From Allodiplogaster sudhausi (lineage: Eukaryota > Nematoda > Chromadorea > Rhabditida > Diplogasteridae): a DNA stretch of 64,000 nucleotides. The stretch is from assembly GCA_945643635.1 (NCBI GenBank), contig CALZFC010000019.1:3053501-3117500 (forward strand), written 5' to 3'. Both the position numbers and the translations under genes were made by a program. Under the pieces are notes generated by a model. The model made no database searches. It had not been told where the DNA came from and saw only the letters and a program-made list of their open reading frames with translations. This document shows, piece by piece, positions 49,990 to 59,637 of the stretch (position 1 is its first letter; the number at the start of each line of letters is the position of its first letter).

Positions 49990-50384
49990 GCCCTTCTCCA
50001 TTGAGCGAACAAGTGAAGATGACTAAAAGACATCTTGAACACGCTCGGTGAAATGAGTGGCCCATGGTCATTCCAACGTGATGACCATTGCAAGAGCACT
50101 ATGGACCGAATAAGTGAACATGCGGAGAAAGATCACGGGGAGAATGGAGGGCGGATGAGAAGAGCAGAGAGAGGGAGAGAGAGAGAGAGAGAGCGGAAAG
50201 AGAACGAAGGCATGAAAAGAGGAAAGAACGAAGGAGCGTACATAGGCAGAAATAGTAAGAAAAGAGGTGAGGAAGGTCCAGGCGAGGCTTGACAGCCTGG
50301 GCCAAGGGAGTGCACGCGGTCGAAGACATATTCGGCGAACTTCTCAATGTCCGGCGTAATCGGCTGGAAAAAGCAGCCAAATAA
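49990..50384 (+). CDS. Unidentified small gene upstream of peptide copy 3
   Basis: 50287-50384 reads LTAWAKGVHAVEDIFGELL then NVRRNRLEKAAK and TAA. An upstream coding-like piece (about 50053-50112) reads HGHSNVMTIARALWTE. A GA-rich tract (about 50160-50200) lies between them, as expected of an intron. The left-arm copy differs mainly by conservative amino-acid changes in these pieces, which favours coding. I could not resolve the splice phase or the start, and I do not recognise the family. Confidence 0.35.
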
Positions 50385-50647
50385 AAGTCTATGAAATGGT
50401 AGCGGCAGATGTCTTCTTTCACATTATTCTCTTCTGGTACTCATGCCTTCAGTCTCATGCAAACTGTTTCGTCTGTTTTCTAGTTTAGAAATACAAAGAA
50501 ACTGTCTTGTATTTGTATGTACATATGTATGTACATACAGTACATGCACACCAATAAATATATGCAGGTTTATGTGTATGAAGAGTTAGTCAGAAACTAC
50601 TCCAAATTTCTTAGTAGATATGTATATCTCACTTCTTTTGATTATCG

Positions 50648-50656
50648 CTATATATG
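50648..50656 (+). promoter_or_regulatory. TATA-like element of peptide copy 3
   Basis: CTATATATG lies about 60 bp before the ATG at 50710. The same position in copies 1 and 2 has CTATATGTA. It is preceded in all copies by TTGATTATCG, which contains a GATA-factor core on the other strand. Confidence 0.45.
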
Positions 50657-50709
50657 TATTTAACAAAATATTCCGCTCTCAGAGTTATATTTTGCTCCAA
50701 GATCTCGTG

Positions 50710-51015
50710 ATGTCTTCTCTTCTGTTCGTTTTTCTTCTCGCTCTTCTCGTTGCATTCTCCGCAGTCGACGCCTGGGGCTATGGAGGATGTCAGCTCATTT
50801 ATTTCTGAAATTGAAATAAAGATTAAAATAATATTTCTTTACGCATTTTTGCCTAATTTTAGCCAGCGCTGTCATCAGCTCTTTCTAACCCTTGCAGCGG
50901 CGGCTGGGGTGGAATGATGATTCCGCGATACGGTGGTTATGGAGGATACGGAATGGGCGGCTACGGTATGTACGGAGGATACGGTGGATACGGTGGCTAT
51001 GGCTACGGCCGATGA
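50710..51015 (+). CDS. Secreted Gly/Tyr-rich peptide precursor, copy 3
   Basis: Exons 50710-50788 and 50867-51015 join in phase and give 75 residues. The signal peptide is MSSLLFVFLLALLVAFSAVDA, and the mature start is WGYGG-S-LSSALSNPCSGG. The repeat part is WGGMMIPRYGGYGGYGMGG, then YGMYGGYGGYGGYGYGR and TGA. The donor here is GTCAGC, weaker than the GTGAGC of copies 1 and 2. Without splicing the frame would end at YGGCQLIYF. The protein has a regular GGY repeat where copies 1 and 2 have GGYRGYGG. A secreted cationic-aromatic peptide of the nematode YGGYG type is likely; an antimicrobial or neuropeptide role is inferred. Confidence 0.8.
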
Positions 51016-51528
51016 ATATCGAGCTTTACCATTGTTTCCTGCAAATCAACCTGCCTATCTTATCAACCATTTATTAAAATTCTGACTTGCTTTACATACT
51101 GAACACTGCATTTTGTCTCAAAGTGATATCCAAGTCAGCTCAAAACATTTGTTTGCTGATTGTAAGAATAAATTCTTAATAAAAGACTATTGGAACAATA
51201 ATAAACTTCAAGAAAAGAAGTGAAATATAAAAGGAAGAAAAACCCTTGTTCTCCCTTCTTCAGAGCGGACTTTTCTTCCCGAATAAAAATTCCGGCTATT
51301 TATTTAGCTTCTAGCCGGGTCCAACTTAGAGAAAACTTCTAGAGAGAAACCACAAATACAGTATCTGCCACGAGTAGATATTAAGACCACATTAACATGT
51401 TCGTTGTATTTAATTGAGGTGACACGAACAACGACCTTATGGAACTGATAACAGCTGTCATGAAACTATATATTTTGTCGCACCCGGAACATTTTTTTCC
51501 TATTCCTTCACTTCACATAATATTCTGT

Positions 51529-51789
51529 TTATTTTTCCAAATTGCATGAAAATGTCATTAGAAACAAAACATTTTTATATCCTTGTATTATGGTGAAGGG
51601 AGCCTTGATGGCGGCGGGTAATGAGAGAGAAGACGAAGACAATAGATCAAAAGGCGAGCGAGAAGCGGGAATCGGCGGATCCCTTCCTGCTTTGCTCGTG
51701 GCTCTCCCGTCAGGAACTACTAGCTTCTCGAATTCACTGATGTCAGCGCAAAAGTCATTCTCGCAGCACTGCGAGTCCTTCATCGACAT
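51529..51789 (-). CDS. Small hypothetical open frame
   Basis: An 86-residue frame begins MSMKDSQCCENDFCADISEF and has G/C-rich third positions over its first 65 codons, ending in a Ser/Leu-rich and then a hydrophobic stretch. No signal peptide or domain was recognised. It lies about 420 bp downstream of the MSP-domain gene on the same strand. It could be an independent short gene, an exon, or chance. Confidence 0.3.
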   Translation of the reverse strand: MSMKDSQCCENDFCADISEFEKLVVPDGRATSKAGRDPPIPASRSPFDLLSSSSLSLPAAIKAPFTIIQGYKNVLFLMTFSCNLEK

Positions 51790-52208
51790 CTAGAAATAGC
51801 CACGGTTATGCAAGAATTTAAAGCTGAATATTAATCTAGGCTAATGTGATTTAATTTGAATGAAATTGTAGCTTACCATGAACTCCGAACTCGCGAACTA
51901 ATTGATCACATTTCTAAACTTCTTGAATTCGTCAAGGTAAGGTGAGGGTCTTTTGATCTCAGCACAAGCCATTCCAATACTCGACAACCAAATATCATCA
52001 CTGCAGTAGTACTTTCAAGTATATTAGTCTTGAATATGAGACATTTTTGTGCTTTTTCATATGCTTTTCTTTTACTGCATTCCCGAGACTATTCCAAAAT
52101 AACTAAAATGTTTCACATATCGTCAATGACCTTTTGGTGTTCGCCACCCTTTAAATAGCCACATTTATCTTCGTTTATCAGTCAGGGCATGGTGGGAGGT
52201 GGTCTTGT

Positions 52209-54310
52209 CTACTTTTTCTCATCTTCCTTTCCAGCCTTTTCTTCGTCCTTTTCATCCTTCTTCTCCTCTTTCTTCTCATCCTTCTTCTCGTCCTTCTTCT
52301 CCTCTTTCTTCTCCTCTTTCTTCTCCTCTTTCTTTTCGTCCTTCTTCTCCTCTTTCTTCGCATCCTTCTGCGCATCCTTTTCATCCTGCATAAAATTTAT
52401 AAATTATTTCTTTGGAAAAATGTTTGCAACCGCTAATGTTTCAGATTATGATTCAGAAGGGTACAAATGTTAAAACTGGCCTTCTTTCCTTCGCCGCCCT
52501 CCTCGATCTCTCTCAACCAACGAGCATATTCAGGGAATTGTTAGGAAAGCGTCAGCTAGGTCGGCATACATTCTTCGCTCCTTTAAGACACGCAATATTC
52601 ATATTCTATGTCGATTGTACAAAGTGTATGTTCTGCCAATATTAGATTCTTGTTCAGAAGTTTGGAACCCCTCCTCTTCATTTTCTATTACCTCGCTTGA
52701 GAAAGTTCAACGCAGTTATACCCGCTCGATTTTTAAGCGCATAGGCCGTCCAATGCCTTATAACGAACGTTTGGTTTCCCTTGGCTTAATTCCCTTAGAA
52801 TGTCGTAGGAGAGTCACGGATTTAGTCACTACATTTAAGATCGTTAGAAAACTTACGCCTATTGATCATACTCGCTTTTTCTCTCTCCCCTCCCAATACT
52901 CTTCCACTCTTCGTGGTCATCCTTATAAGCTAGGACTTCCCCCTCTCCGCTCCCTCCGATCAAGGCGTTCATGCCTCTCTTATCGTGTTGTCCGTCTCTG
53001 GAACTCTTTACAAGAAAAGTATGTATCCTCGAATTCTCTTTCATTATTCCGTAAATATTGTACCCACGTTGTAACACAACAAAATGTCTCTTAATCGTTA
53101 CATCTCATGCCCCCATTTTGTTTTGTCATCTTTTTCTCTCTTGTATTATTATTTTTTCTTTTTAATAATTTCTAATTTATATTGCTTGGCCCAGACTATA
53201 TTTCCTCAAGTATTATGATGTTACTACATACTTTGCCCACATCGGTCAATGCGATAAAGAAATTGAAATTGAAATCTCGAACACGCAAGGAAAGCGTGCG
53301 ACTCCGGCCACTTTCACTTCTTTCCAGATCTTAAATTGAGATAATATTATCTTTTATGATACATACATTATATTAGCTTGGATATTATTCGAAGAAAAGA
53401 AGCGAGATTCCAGTGCAACCGTACATCCTTCGCCGGCTTCTTCTCCAGTTTCTCGTCGAGTTCCGCGTGGTAGAAGGCGAAGAAGTGCTTGCTCGCATCG
53501 GCCGGCTTCGTCTTGCCGATGAAGGAGACGTTGATCTTTGTCTGGAAACACGAAATTTTGTGTGAATTCTGAATTTTAGTGCTGATTGTAATTACTGTAG
53601 CTCAAGAAAGCAACCAGCTAAGCAAGCTTGCCTTCTCGCCGGCTGGAATGATCCCGAGTGGCGGGCGGACTCGGAAGATGTCGTTGTCCGTCACTTTCAC
53701 CTGCATTCAAAATCGATCTTAGATAATTAATTTTTAGAAAAAATTCTTCATTTGTACTTGAGACAGCAATAACTTTGCATTTTTTCTAAGATTAAGCAAA
53801 ATTAATTAGGTCGCTACATCATTATTAACCACTTATATTGATTACTGGAGCCAGTAGATTAAGATAATTTGATCTTTGATCTTTGATCTTTGATCTTTGG
53901 TCATTGCTCCTCGTCCAAGCACCTTGAATGCGATCTTCTTGTCCGTGTTGTTCGTGAGAGTTCGCTCGAGGGAGACGCCACTCGCAGTGCCCGCCTTGCC
54001 CTTGAAGACAATCGGGCCTTCAGGATCCATCGGAAGCTGGAAGCACGAAAGTTGACTCATCTATTGACTTGACAAACAAATCATTAATTTCTGTCATATT
54101 CTTCGTATTTTTATACTTTATGCGTATATTAATTTTAAAAAAAATGGCCTTGAATTCCGGCTCGCCAGGCTTATTCAAAGCGTTCTTGGCATCCTTCTTT
54201 TCTTCTTTCTTCTCCCCCTTGTCCTCCTTCTTTTCTTCCTTTTCTTCCTTCTTTTCTTCCTTTTTCTCTTCCTTCTTCTCTTCAGCCTTCTGCGGTGTCG
54301 ACTTCGCCAT
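52209..54310 (-). CDS. MSP-domain protein with Lys/Glu-rich tails
   Basis: Five exons (54149-54310, 53923-54036, 53632-53700, 53425-53541, 52209-52385) are all in phase 0 and give 212 residues ending EDEKK-TAG. Residues 1-45 are a Lys/Glu-rich run (MAKSTPQKAEEKK...). The MSP fold follows: GPIVFKGKAGTASGVSLERT, LTNNTDKKIAFKV, VTDNDIFRVRPPLGIIPAGE, then INVSFIGKTKP and KHFFAFYHAELDEK. The last exon is again Lys/Glu-rich. The conserved N-x-T, (Y/F)RV-(K/R)PP and I-(P)-G-E positions are present. Exon 3 ends at a GC donor (GAGAAG|GCAAGC), and exon 1 probably also ends at GC (AAG|GCC), which is weaker. A 5' UTR intron ends at TTTCAG just before the ATG. In nematodes such proteins act in sperm cytoskeleton or as VAP-like adaptors; which applies here is not known. 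Confidence 0.85.
52500..53278 (+). mobile_element. Non-LTR retrotransposon 3' fragment (reverse transcriptase C-terminus)
   Basis: A plus-strand frame reads GIVRKASARSAYILRSF, then LCRLYKVYVLPILDSC, SEVWNPSSSF, SLEKVQRSYTRSIFK, RLVSLGLIPLECRRR, then CLSYRVVRLWNSL, and stops near 53094. This is the typical region after the RT catalytic core in CR1/jockey-like LINEs (Y-x-x-x-V-x-P-x-L-x-x-x-S-E-V-W). The fragment ends with a short AAATTG repeat (about 53255-53275), as LINE 3' ends often do. The catalytic core and the endonuclease are missing. It sits antisense in the last intron of the MSP-domain gene. Confidence 0.8.
53868..53900. repeat. Heptamer tandem repeat (TTTGATC)n
   Basis: About four copies of TTTGATC lie directly beyond the donor of the second exon of the MSP-domain gene. 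No function is seen. Confidence 0.85.
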
Positions 54311-54594
54311 GTTGACACTGAAAGTATGAAGACTTTTGATGTAAACTTCTTTCAAATCAATTGTTCCAGAGCGAAAAGTTTTCTTACTTTTCAGAAAAAC
54401 GCATAATATCGTAGTGAGGTAATTTTTTTTAGAAATTAAGGCAGTGAAATCTATTTGGATTAAGAGGGGCAGGGTTAATGGGAAGGCGAGAATCTCGAAC
54501 GGTGAAATTGATGAGTCGACCGGCTGGATGCTCTGACAGCTCGGCAAATGAAGCGGAGAGTGAAGAACGAATGGAATTCAGCTGATTCCACCGC

Positions 54595-54602
54595 CTTTTA
54601 TA
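54595..54602 (-). promoter_or_regulatory. TATA box of the MSP-domain gene
   Basis: On the minus strand CCTATAAAAGGCGG lies about 290 bp before the ATG. The distance is explained by a 5' UTR intron, with GTAAGA near 54387 and TTTCAG just before the ATG. Confidence 0.55.
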
Positions 54603-54639
54603 GGATCCAGAGGAAAAAGTGCAGGCAAAACGCACAATC

Positions 54640-55240
54640 AATACGCGTTTTCTTGTACTTCAAGAACTGATTGTGAGGAAAGCCACTCTTATTCTACTTT
54701 GTCATGAACATACAATCTCTCTTCCAAATATTACTTTCAACTGTTTTACAATTTTGCTCATATTCGCCACCTCCTTTTTTATTATTATTAACTGCAAATG
54801 CACCAATTCCTTTTTTTGGTTTAATCTTCTTCCTTGTTATCGTCAAGATAATCGAAGAGAATCATTGTACGGGGGATTTTGTTTGGGCAGCGAATTCTTT
54901 CTCGATTGTGCGAGAAAGAATTCGATTTCTCGTTATTCTTCCATTCTCCTTCTGCGACTTCTTCTACGCCAAGTCATAATTATGATGCTATCAAATGTTA
55001 TAATGAATTAGAATATTTGCAATACTATTAAATTACGACTCACTGATTGCTATTAACAATAAGATAAATACATATATTATTCTACTTCAACTTTTTGCAA
55101 CACTGAGAGATGCAAATTGACTTCATTTAGAAATAATAACAAGTGCAAACAAGGCTTCGTTACATAACACTGCATGTTCTTTCAATTTGAATTGATATAA
55201 ATATTTTGTTCTGAATGAATTTATCACTTGGCAAAAGATG
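54640..55240. other. Intergenic, no gene seen
   Basis: AT-rich DNA between the start of the MSP-domain gene and the 3' end of the acid lipase. The open frames here are short and have no motif. AATAAA-like words near the lipase stop could be polyadenylation signals. Confidence 0.5.
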
Positions 55241-55246
55241 CATCGA

Positions 55247-56817
55247 TCAAAGTGGACAGCCACTTTCGGGGTCGACAATTTTCCTTACGATCGGTCTGTG
55301 GATGTCCTCGACAACTCGCATGCCCCAGATCCAGTCGAGGTGGTTGTACTTTGGCAGGAAGTTGTTGCTCTGAAATGTCCCACTCTTTCACTCTCTGCAT
55401 CTCTCTCTTTCTCTCTTTCACTAACGCCACTTCTCTCTCCTCTACTTTCTCTCTTTCCTTTTCTTCTCTTTTTCTATATCGCTCTCTCGCCCTCTCGTTG
55501 TTTCTTTTCAGTTCATTCTTGATTCCGTTTCCAAGGAAGACACCAACCACAAGGACGTCCTTCCTCAGCTTCTTGAGGATGTATCCCTGAACGTCCGTCT
55601 TGGTCGCGAGCCAGTCCGCGTCACTCCAGTAGAGATGGATTGGCACGCCAGAGATGCGCGCGTAATCATAGACCGGTGGAGACATCTCAAATCATATTTA
55701 TTCATTTGTGCAGATTTTTTTCCGATTTCTCTATCTCTCTCTCCTTTTCCTTATATTGTAGTTCGTCTCTTTCTCTTTCTATTTCATCATCAACCAACCC
55801 TTCCGTAGTGCTTGAGATTCTCCCAGAATCCGTAGTCATACTTGGCGACCATTCCTCCCTTCACCATCTGCGCCCAATGCAAGACGTTCTGGGTTGAAGT
55901 GCCCGAGGGGGCGTGGCTAGTGTACACACCAGAGCGTGTCTGTAGAAGTACATGTAGTTAGTTCTCTCTATACATGTTTTCTCTCTCTCTATCTCCCTCT
56001 CTCTCTCTCTGTCTCCGTCTCTCTCTCTATCTCTCTATCTCTCTCTCTCTCTCTGTCTCTGTCTGTCTCTGTCTCTCTCTCTCTGTCTCTCCCTCTTCTG
56101 ACAGTGTTAAAGTTGTCGCTCGTCTGCGGTCCTCCAATGAGGAACATGACGTTCTTGCAGACGTACTTTACAAGTGGATCCGTGCAGAAGATGTCGGCCA
56201 CGAGTTGCATGAAGATGTCCGATGGCAGAAACTCGAAAGAGCCAAGAAGATCCTCCATAAACTGCAGTCAAGAAAGAATATTATTATTATGCATATGGCT
56301 TTCGCGTAGACCACTTTTTTTATTTAAATGATAAATATGAATAAATAAGGGTTCATCTGCTCCATTAGAATGGCTTGCAGTGGCCCACCTTGAGCGGGAA
56401 GGTCAGCCAATCGGATGCGAACTTGATCAATCCTTTGATGCTCGTGACGGTTCCAATAGGAGCGAGAGCGTAGAAGGTTTTCAGCTAGGAACGTTTCAAA
56501 ATTATAATTTTTTATAGATTAATTTGCTCTCACCCTCTAGCCATTCAAAAGAATTTTTTTATAATTTAGTGGATTCTTTGCTAATGCATGCGCCAATGAC
56601 GTTGATAATTGATCTCCTATTACCTTTTTTCCAAATGCTTGATCCTCGGCGAGCTTGGCGAACATGGCGAGTGTTCCTTGCGAGTGGGCCAAGTAGTGCA
56701 CTTGCTGCTCCCCTGTCTTGGCGAGCACGAAGTCAATCATGGCTGGCAGGTCGTACTCGGCCATCTCGTCGAATCTAAGAGGAGGAACTGGCTGAAGGAA
56801 GGAGAGGAGGAAGGGAA

Positions 56818-56852
<35 letters not shown>

Positions 56853-56877
56853 AAGAGAGAGCGAGAGAAAGAGAGAG

Positions 56878-56919
<42 letters not shown>

Positions 56920-57999
56920 AAAGAGAGAGAGAGAGTGAGAGAGAGAGTGAGAGAGAGAGAGAAAATAGAGAGCGACTGACGAGAATGACCAGAACTTTGC
57001 GTTCATGAACGGCTTCATGCTGACGTGCTTCTTGCCGTACGTGTTGCCACGGAAGTTGCCGAGCCAGACATCGAAACCGGCATCGGCGTAGAAGTAGCCT
57101 AGAGGGAGAGGAGAGTATAGAAGGAAAGAGAGAGAGGAGGGAGAACGAGAGAGAGCTAGAGAGAGAGAGGGAAGAGAGAGAGAAAGAGTCATACCGGGCG
57201 ACTGATCGGGTAGATTGATAATCCAGTCGTGGCTGCCGCTCTCGAGGCCGTGCTGCATAAACACGACCGGACGACGAGTGCAGTTGGACTTCGCGCCTGT
57301 GCATGGGAAGGAGCGAGATAATGACAAAACTAATCACATTTGCGACTTATTCTCGGTACTGCCAATACACTTTTTTGTGTGTTGAACTGCTGCTGAAAAT
57401 GTTCAGGTTGATTTTGATACTCAAGAAAAGACCAATTGATGTTCAATAGACACAGAGAGCCATAGCTGAGTGATCTCTACCGTACCATTAATTCCATGCG
57501 GGATGCGGTGCAGCTCGAGAATGTAGCCGTCGGCCGTTGTCACTTGGTGAGTCTCCACTGGATAGCCCCAGTGGGCGATGATTTGAGGCTAAAGAAGATG
57601 CCATTTTTTCTACTTCCAATCATTTATTTTACTTGTCTTCGCATTGTTTTTTTCTATATATTCTGAATATTTCTTTAACTCTTTTTTTCACTCTGTGTGT
57701 GTATCTCAAGTTGTTGTCTCTTTGTACATTTGTATATATATGTATATACAAATGTACAAAGAGACAACAACTTGAGATACGCACACAGAGAGAAAAAAAG
57801 AGCTAAAGAAATATTCAGAAAGAAAGGAAGAGGAACAGAACGAGAAGTGTAAGTGAAATGTGAGACTTACAACATTCATCGTGAGTTCTGGATCAAAGCG
57901 GCCACCGGGTGGAAGCCGGTATATTCCATGTTCTTCTTCTGCCTGCGTAGCATCAACGAAGATCACAAGAAGAAGAAGAACTTGATTACGGTAGATCAT
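55247..57999 (-). CDS. Secreted/lysosomal acid lipase (AB-hydrolase-associated lipase family)
   Basis: Ten exons (57871-57999, 57486-57588, 57195-57296, 56981-57098, 56624-56774, 56389-56484, 56103-56261, 55799-55939, about 55548-55685, 55247-55369) keep one frame of 419 residues. The N-terminal signal peptide is [20 protein letters not shown]. Family hallmarks follow: [70 protein letters not shown], the nucleophile motif AHSQGT (usually GHSQG), the acid in SDADWLA and the His in [10 protein letters not shown]. It should hydrolyse triacylglycerols or cholesteryl esters. The end of exon 9 (GTG|GTTGGT) is the least certain junction. Intron 1 contains a long hairpin and intron 4 a long GA tract. 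Confidence 0.9.
56817..56972. repeat. GA-rich microsatellite in lipase intron 4
   Basis: An almost pure (GA)n/AAGAGA tract of about 155 bp between exons 4 and 5. Its Ser/Leu frames on the other strand are artefacts. Confidence 0.9.
57661..57820. repeat. Long inverted repeat (78-bp arms) in lipase intron 1
   Basis: Arms 57661-57738 and 57743-57820 are reverse complements with only about three mismatches and a 4-base centre. The middle is TTTGTACATTTGTATATA. No flanking target duplication is obvious. It may be a fold-back element or a recent inverted duplication, and transcribed it would form a near-perfect hairpin RNA. Confidence 0.85.
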
Positions 58000-58063
58000 A
58001 GTCGCGTCAGGACCACTGTAAGAGTTCGAGTGAATCTGTATCTATTTCTCGTTCGAGCCTGTC

Positions 58064-58071
58064 ATATATAT
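58064..58071 (-). promoter_or_regulatory. TATA box of the acid lipase
   Basis: CCTATATATATGACAGG on the minus strand lies about 65 bp before the ATG, the expected distance for a TATA box plus a short leader. Confidence 0.55.
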
Positions 58072-58096
58072 AGGAACAATATCTTCAGCAACTACG

Positions 58097-59140
58097 TCAA
58101 ACATCGAAGTATGCGCTGATTTCTGGCCCACCATCTGTCCGCCCACTCAAATTCGCCCCCGCTATAGATAAATAAAAAAAGAAGGGTGCATTCCATGGCT
58201 CGAGAGAAGTTAGGCATTTTAGCACTTTCGGGGACAAAAGCGCCTCTGATCCTTGCATCAGTTTTCTTATCAGCTCCCATGTCCAAAGGTCTCTGTTTAC
58301 TGGGAATGTTGTGTTAAAATTCAAGTTATTAGTAGACGCAATGTTCCTAGGACAAGGACAAACTACAAAATTTTTGTTTCTTTGTTCCGACGGCTTTTCC
58401 CCGCTTCGCGATAAGGTGAACTTGACCACATGGTTCACGGAATGTCAAGAATCTTTCACGAAGTACATATCGGTGAAAAAAAGCATCGCGCTTAATCACT
58501 AGCTTATCTTATTATCAACACAGAAATTGCGAGCTATAGAATGAATGAAAGAGAAAATTCAAGATATTTCAATAGATGCAAGTATGTACATACATACATT
58601 CCTATAAGAATGATTATAAATATTTTTTTTAATTCGAAGAGTAGACGAAGGGAGTCGAAGAATCAGCTACAACAGATTTGATAGCAATTATTGCCTTTAT
58701 TAGTCATCCATTCACTGTTTCATCTTCCTCATTCGGCATCGCACATCAACAACAGACTATTTGCTCAGGTGACCTTCAATCTATTTTCTCCCTGACTCAC
58801 TGCGTAACACCATCGTTGACCTTTCTTTCGAAGTGGAATTGCTGGAACGAAGCAGCGATAAAATGATATCTATTTATCACAGGTGTCATTGGAAGTGAAC
58901 AGTGAAAGAAAAGGCAAGTAAGGAGAAGTTCTTCATGGTACAGACTGCTGTGCTTTTCGCACACCCGCACTATTTGTGAATGGTTCAAAAAATTGAATTT
59001 AACGAAAACGAGCAGCTGAGATCCTTTGTTATTCATACGGTTATGTACAAGTATATGCTTCTATGAAATTATGATTCTGTCAAAGTTTACGTTATTTTCT
59101 AGTTACCAATTTACTCGTTACTCTAATAAGGCCTGCTGAT
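58097..59140. other. Intergenic region with one weak open frame
   Basis: Between the two lipases. A minus-strand frame (58097-58438, 113 codons, starting MNHVVKFTLSRSG) has no recognised domain, and its ATG-distal half is not distinctly coding in composition. Otherwise AT-rich, with ACATACATACAT words near 58590. No gene is called. Confidence 0.4.
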
Positions 59141-59586
59141 CTAATGAATGCCGATTCTCTTGAGGAATCCGTTGAAGCTGTCGATGGCCCTTTGAATGGC
59201 AGGCGGTTCGTCAAGTTCCTGTGGTGTTGTGATGCAGCCACGTTTGCCGTGCTCAGACACCTCAATTTCCCTTTTTATTATTTTCTTTTCATTAGTCATC
59301 TTCTCAGGACATATAAATTTGTAAAATATAAATAAAGTATGTGTATATCTACATATGTTTTTAAATTATTCAGAAATAATAAACATGTAATAAACATTCA
59401 TGAAACCTTGACGCCAAAGTACTCGCGATGATCAGCGACGGCATCGGAGATGTCGTCGAAGCGGAACTTCAGCGTGTCCGAGCAGGCAAAGTCCTCGTTC
59501 TGGGGCGCGCCACGGCAGATGACATAGCGGCGGCGGGATTGGGACGGAGGCATGCCATCGGGGTACCTCAACCAGAGATTCACAGT

Positions 59587-59637
<51 letters not shown>

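Larger units (their letters stand above)
49825..51250. repeat. Right arm of the long inverted repeat
   Basis: Reverse-complement counterpart of 29060-30580, with the same order of landmarks and many point and length differences. Here the sequence runs past the satellite-side edge into GAAGAAAAACCC and unique DNA, and there is no satellite. Confidence 0.8.

Noticed and set aside
52189..52473. Plus-strand Ser/Phe-rich frame (SSFFSSFFSS)
   Set aside because: It is the antisense shadow of the Lys/Glu-rich last exon of the MSP-domain gene.
53280..53330. tRNA-like sequence after the LINE tail (GTGTTCGAGATT)
   Set aside because: Only a weak B-box-like word; no convincing A box or stems.
54069..54329. 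Plus-strand Ser/Phe-rich frame opposite the MSP exon 1
   Set aside because: It is the antisense shadow of the Lys/Glu-rich N-terminus.
56537..57337. Continuous 266-codon minus-strand frame across the lipase introns
   Set aside because: It reads through the GA tract as Ser/Leu repeats; the spliced exon model keeps the lipase family order and catalytic residues.
58097..58438. 113-codon minus-strand frame as a gene
   Set aside because: No domain, no homology recognised, uneven codon composition, and it lies in the region upstream of the lipase promoter.
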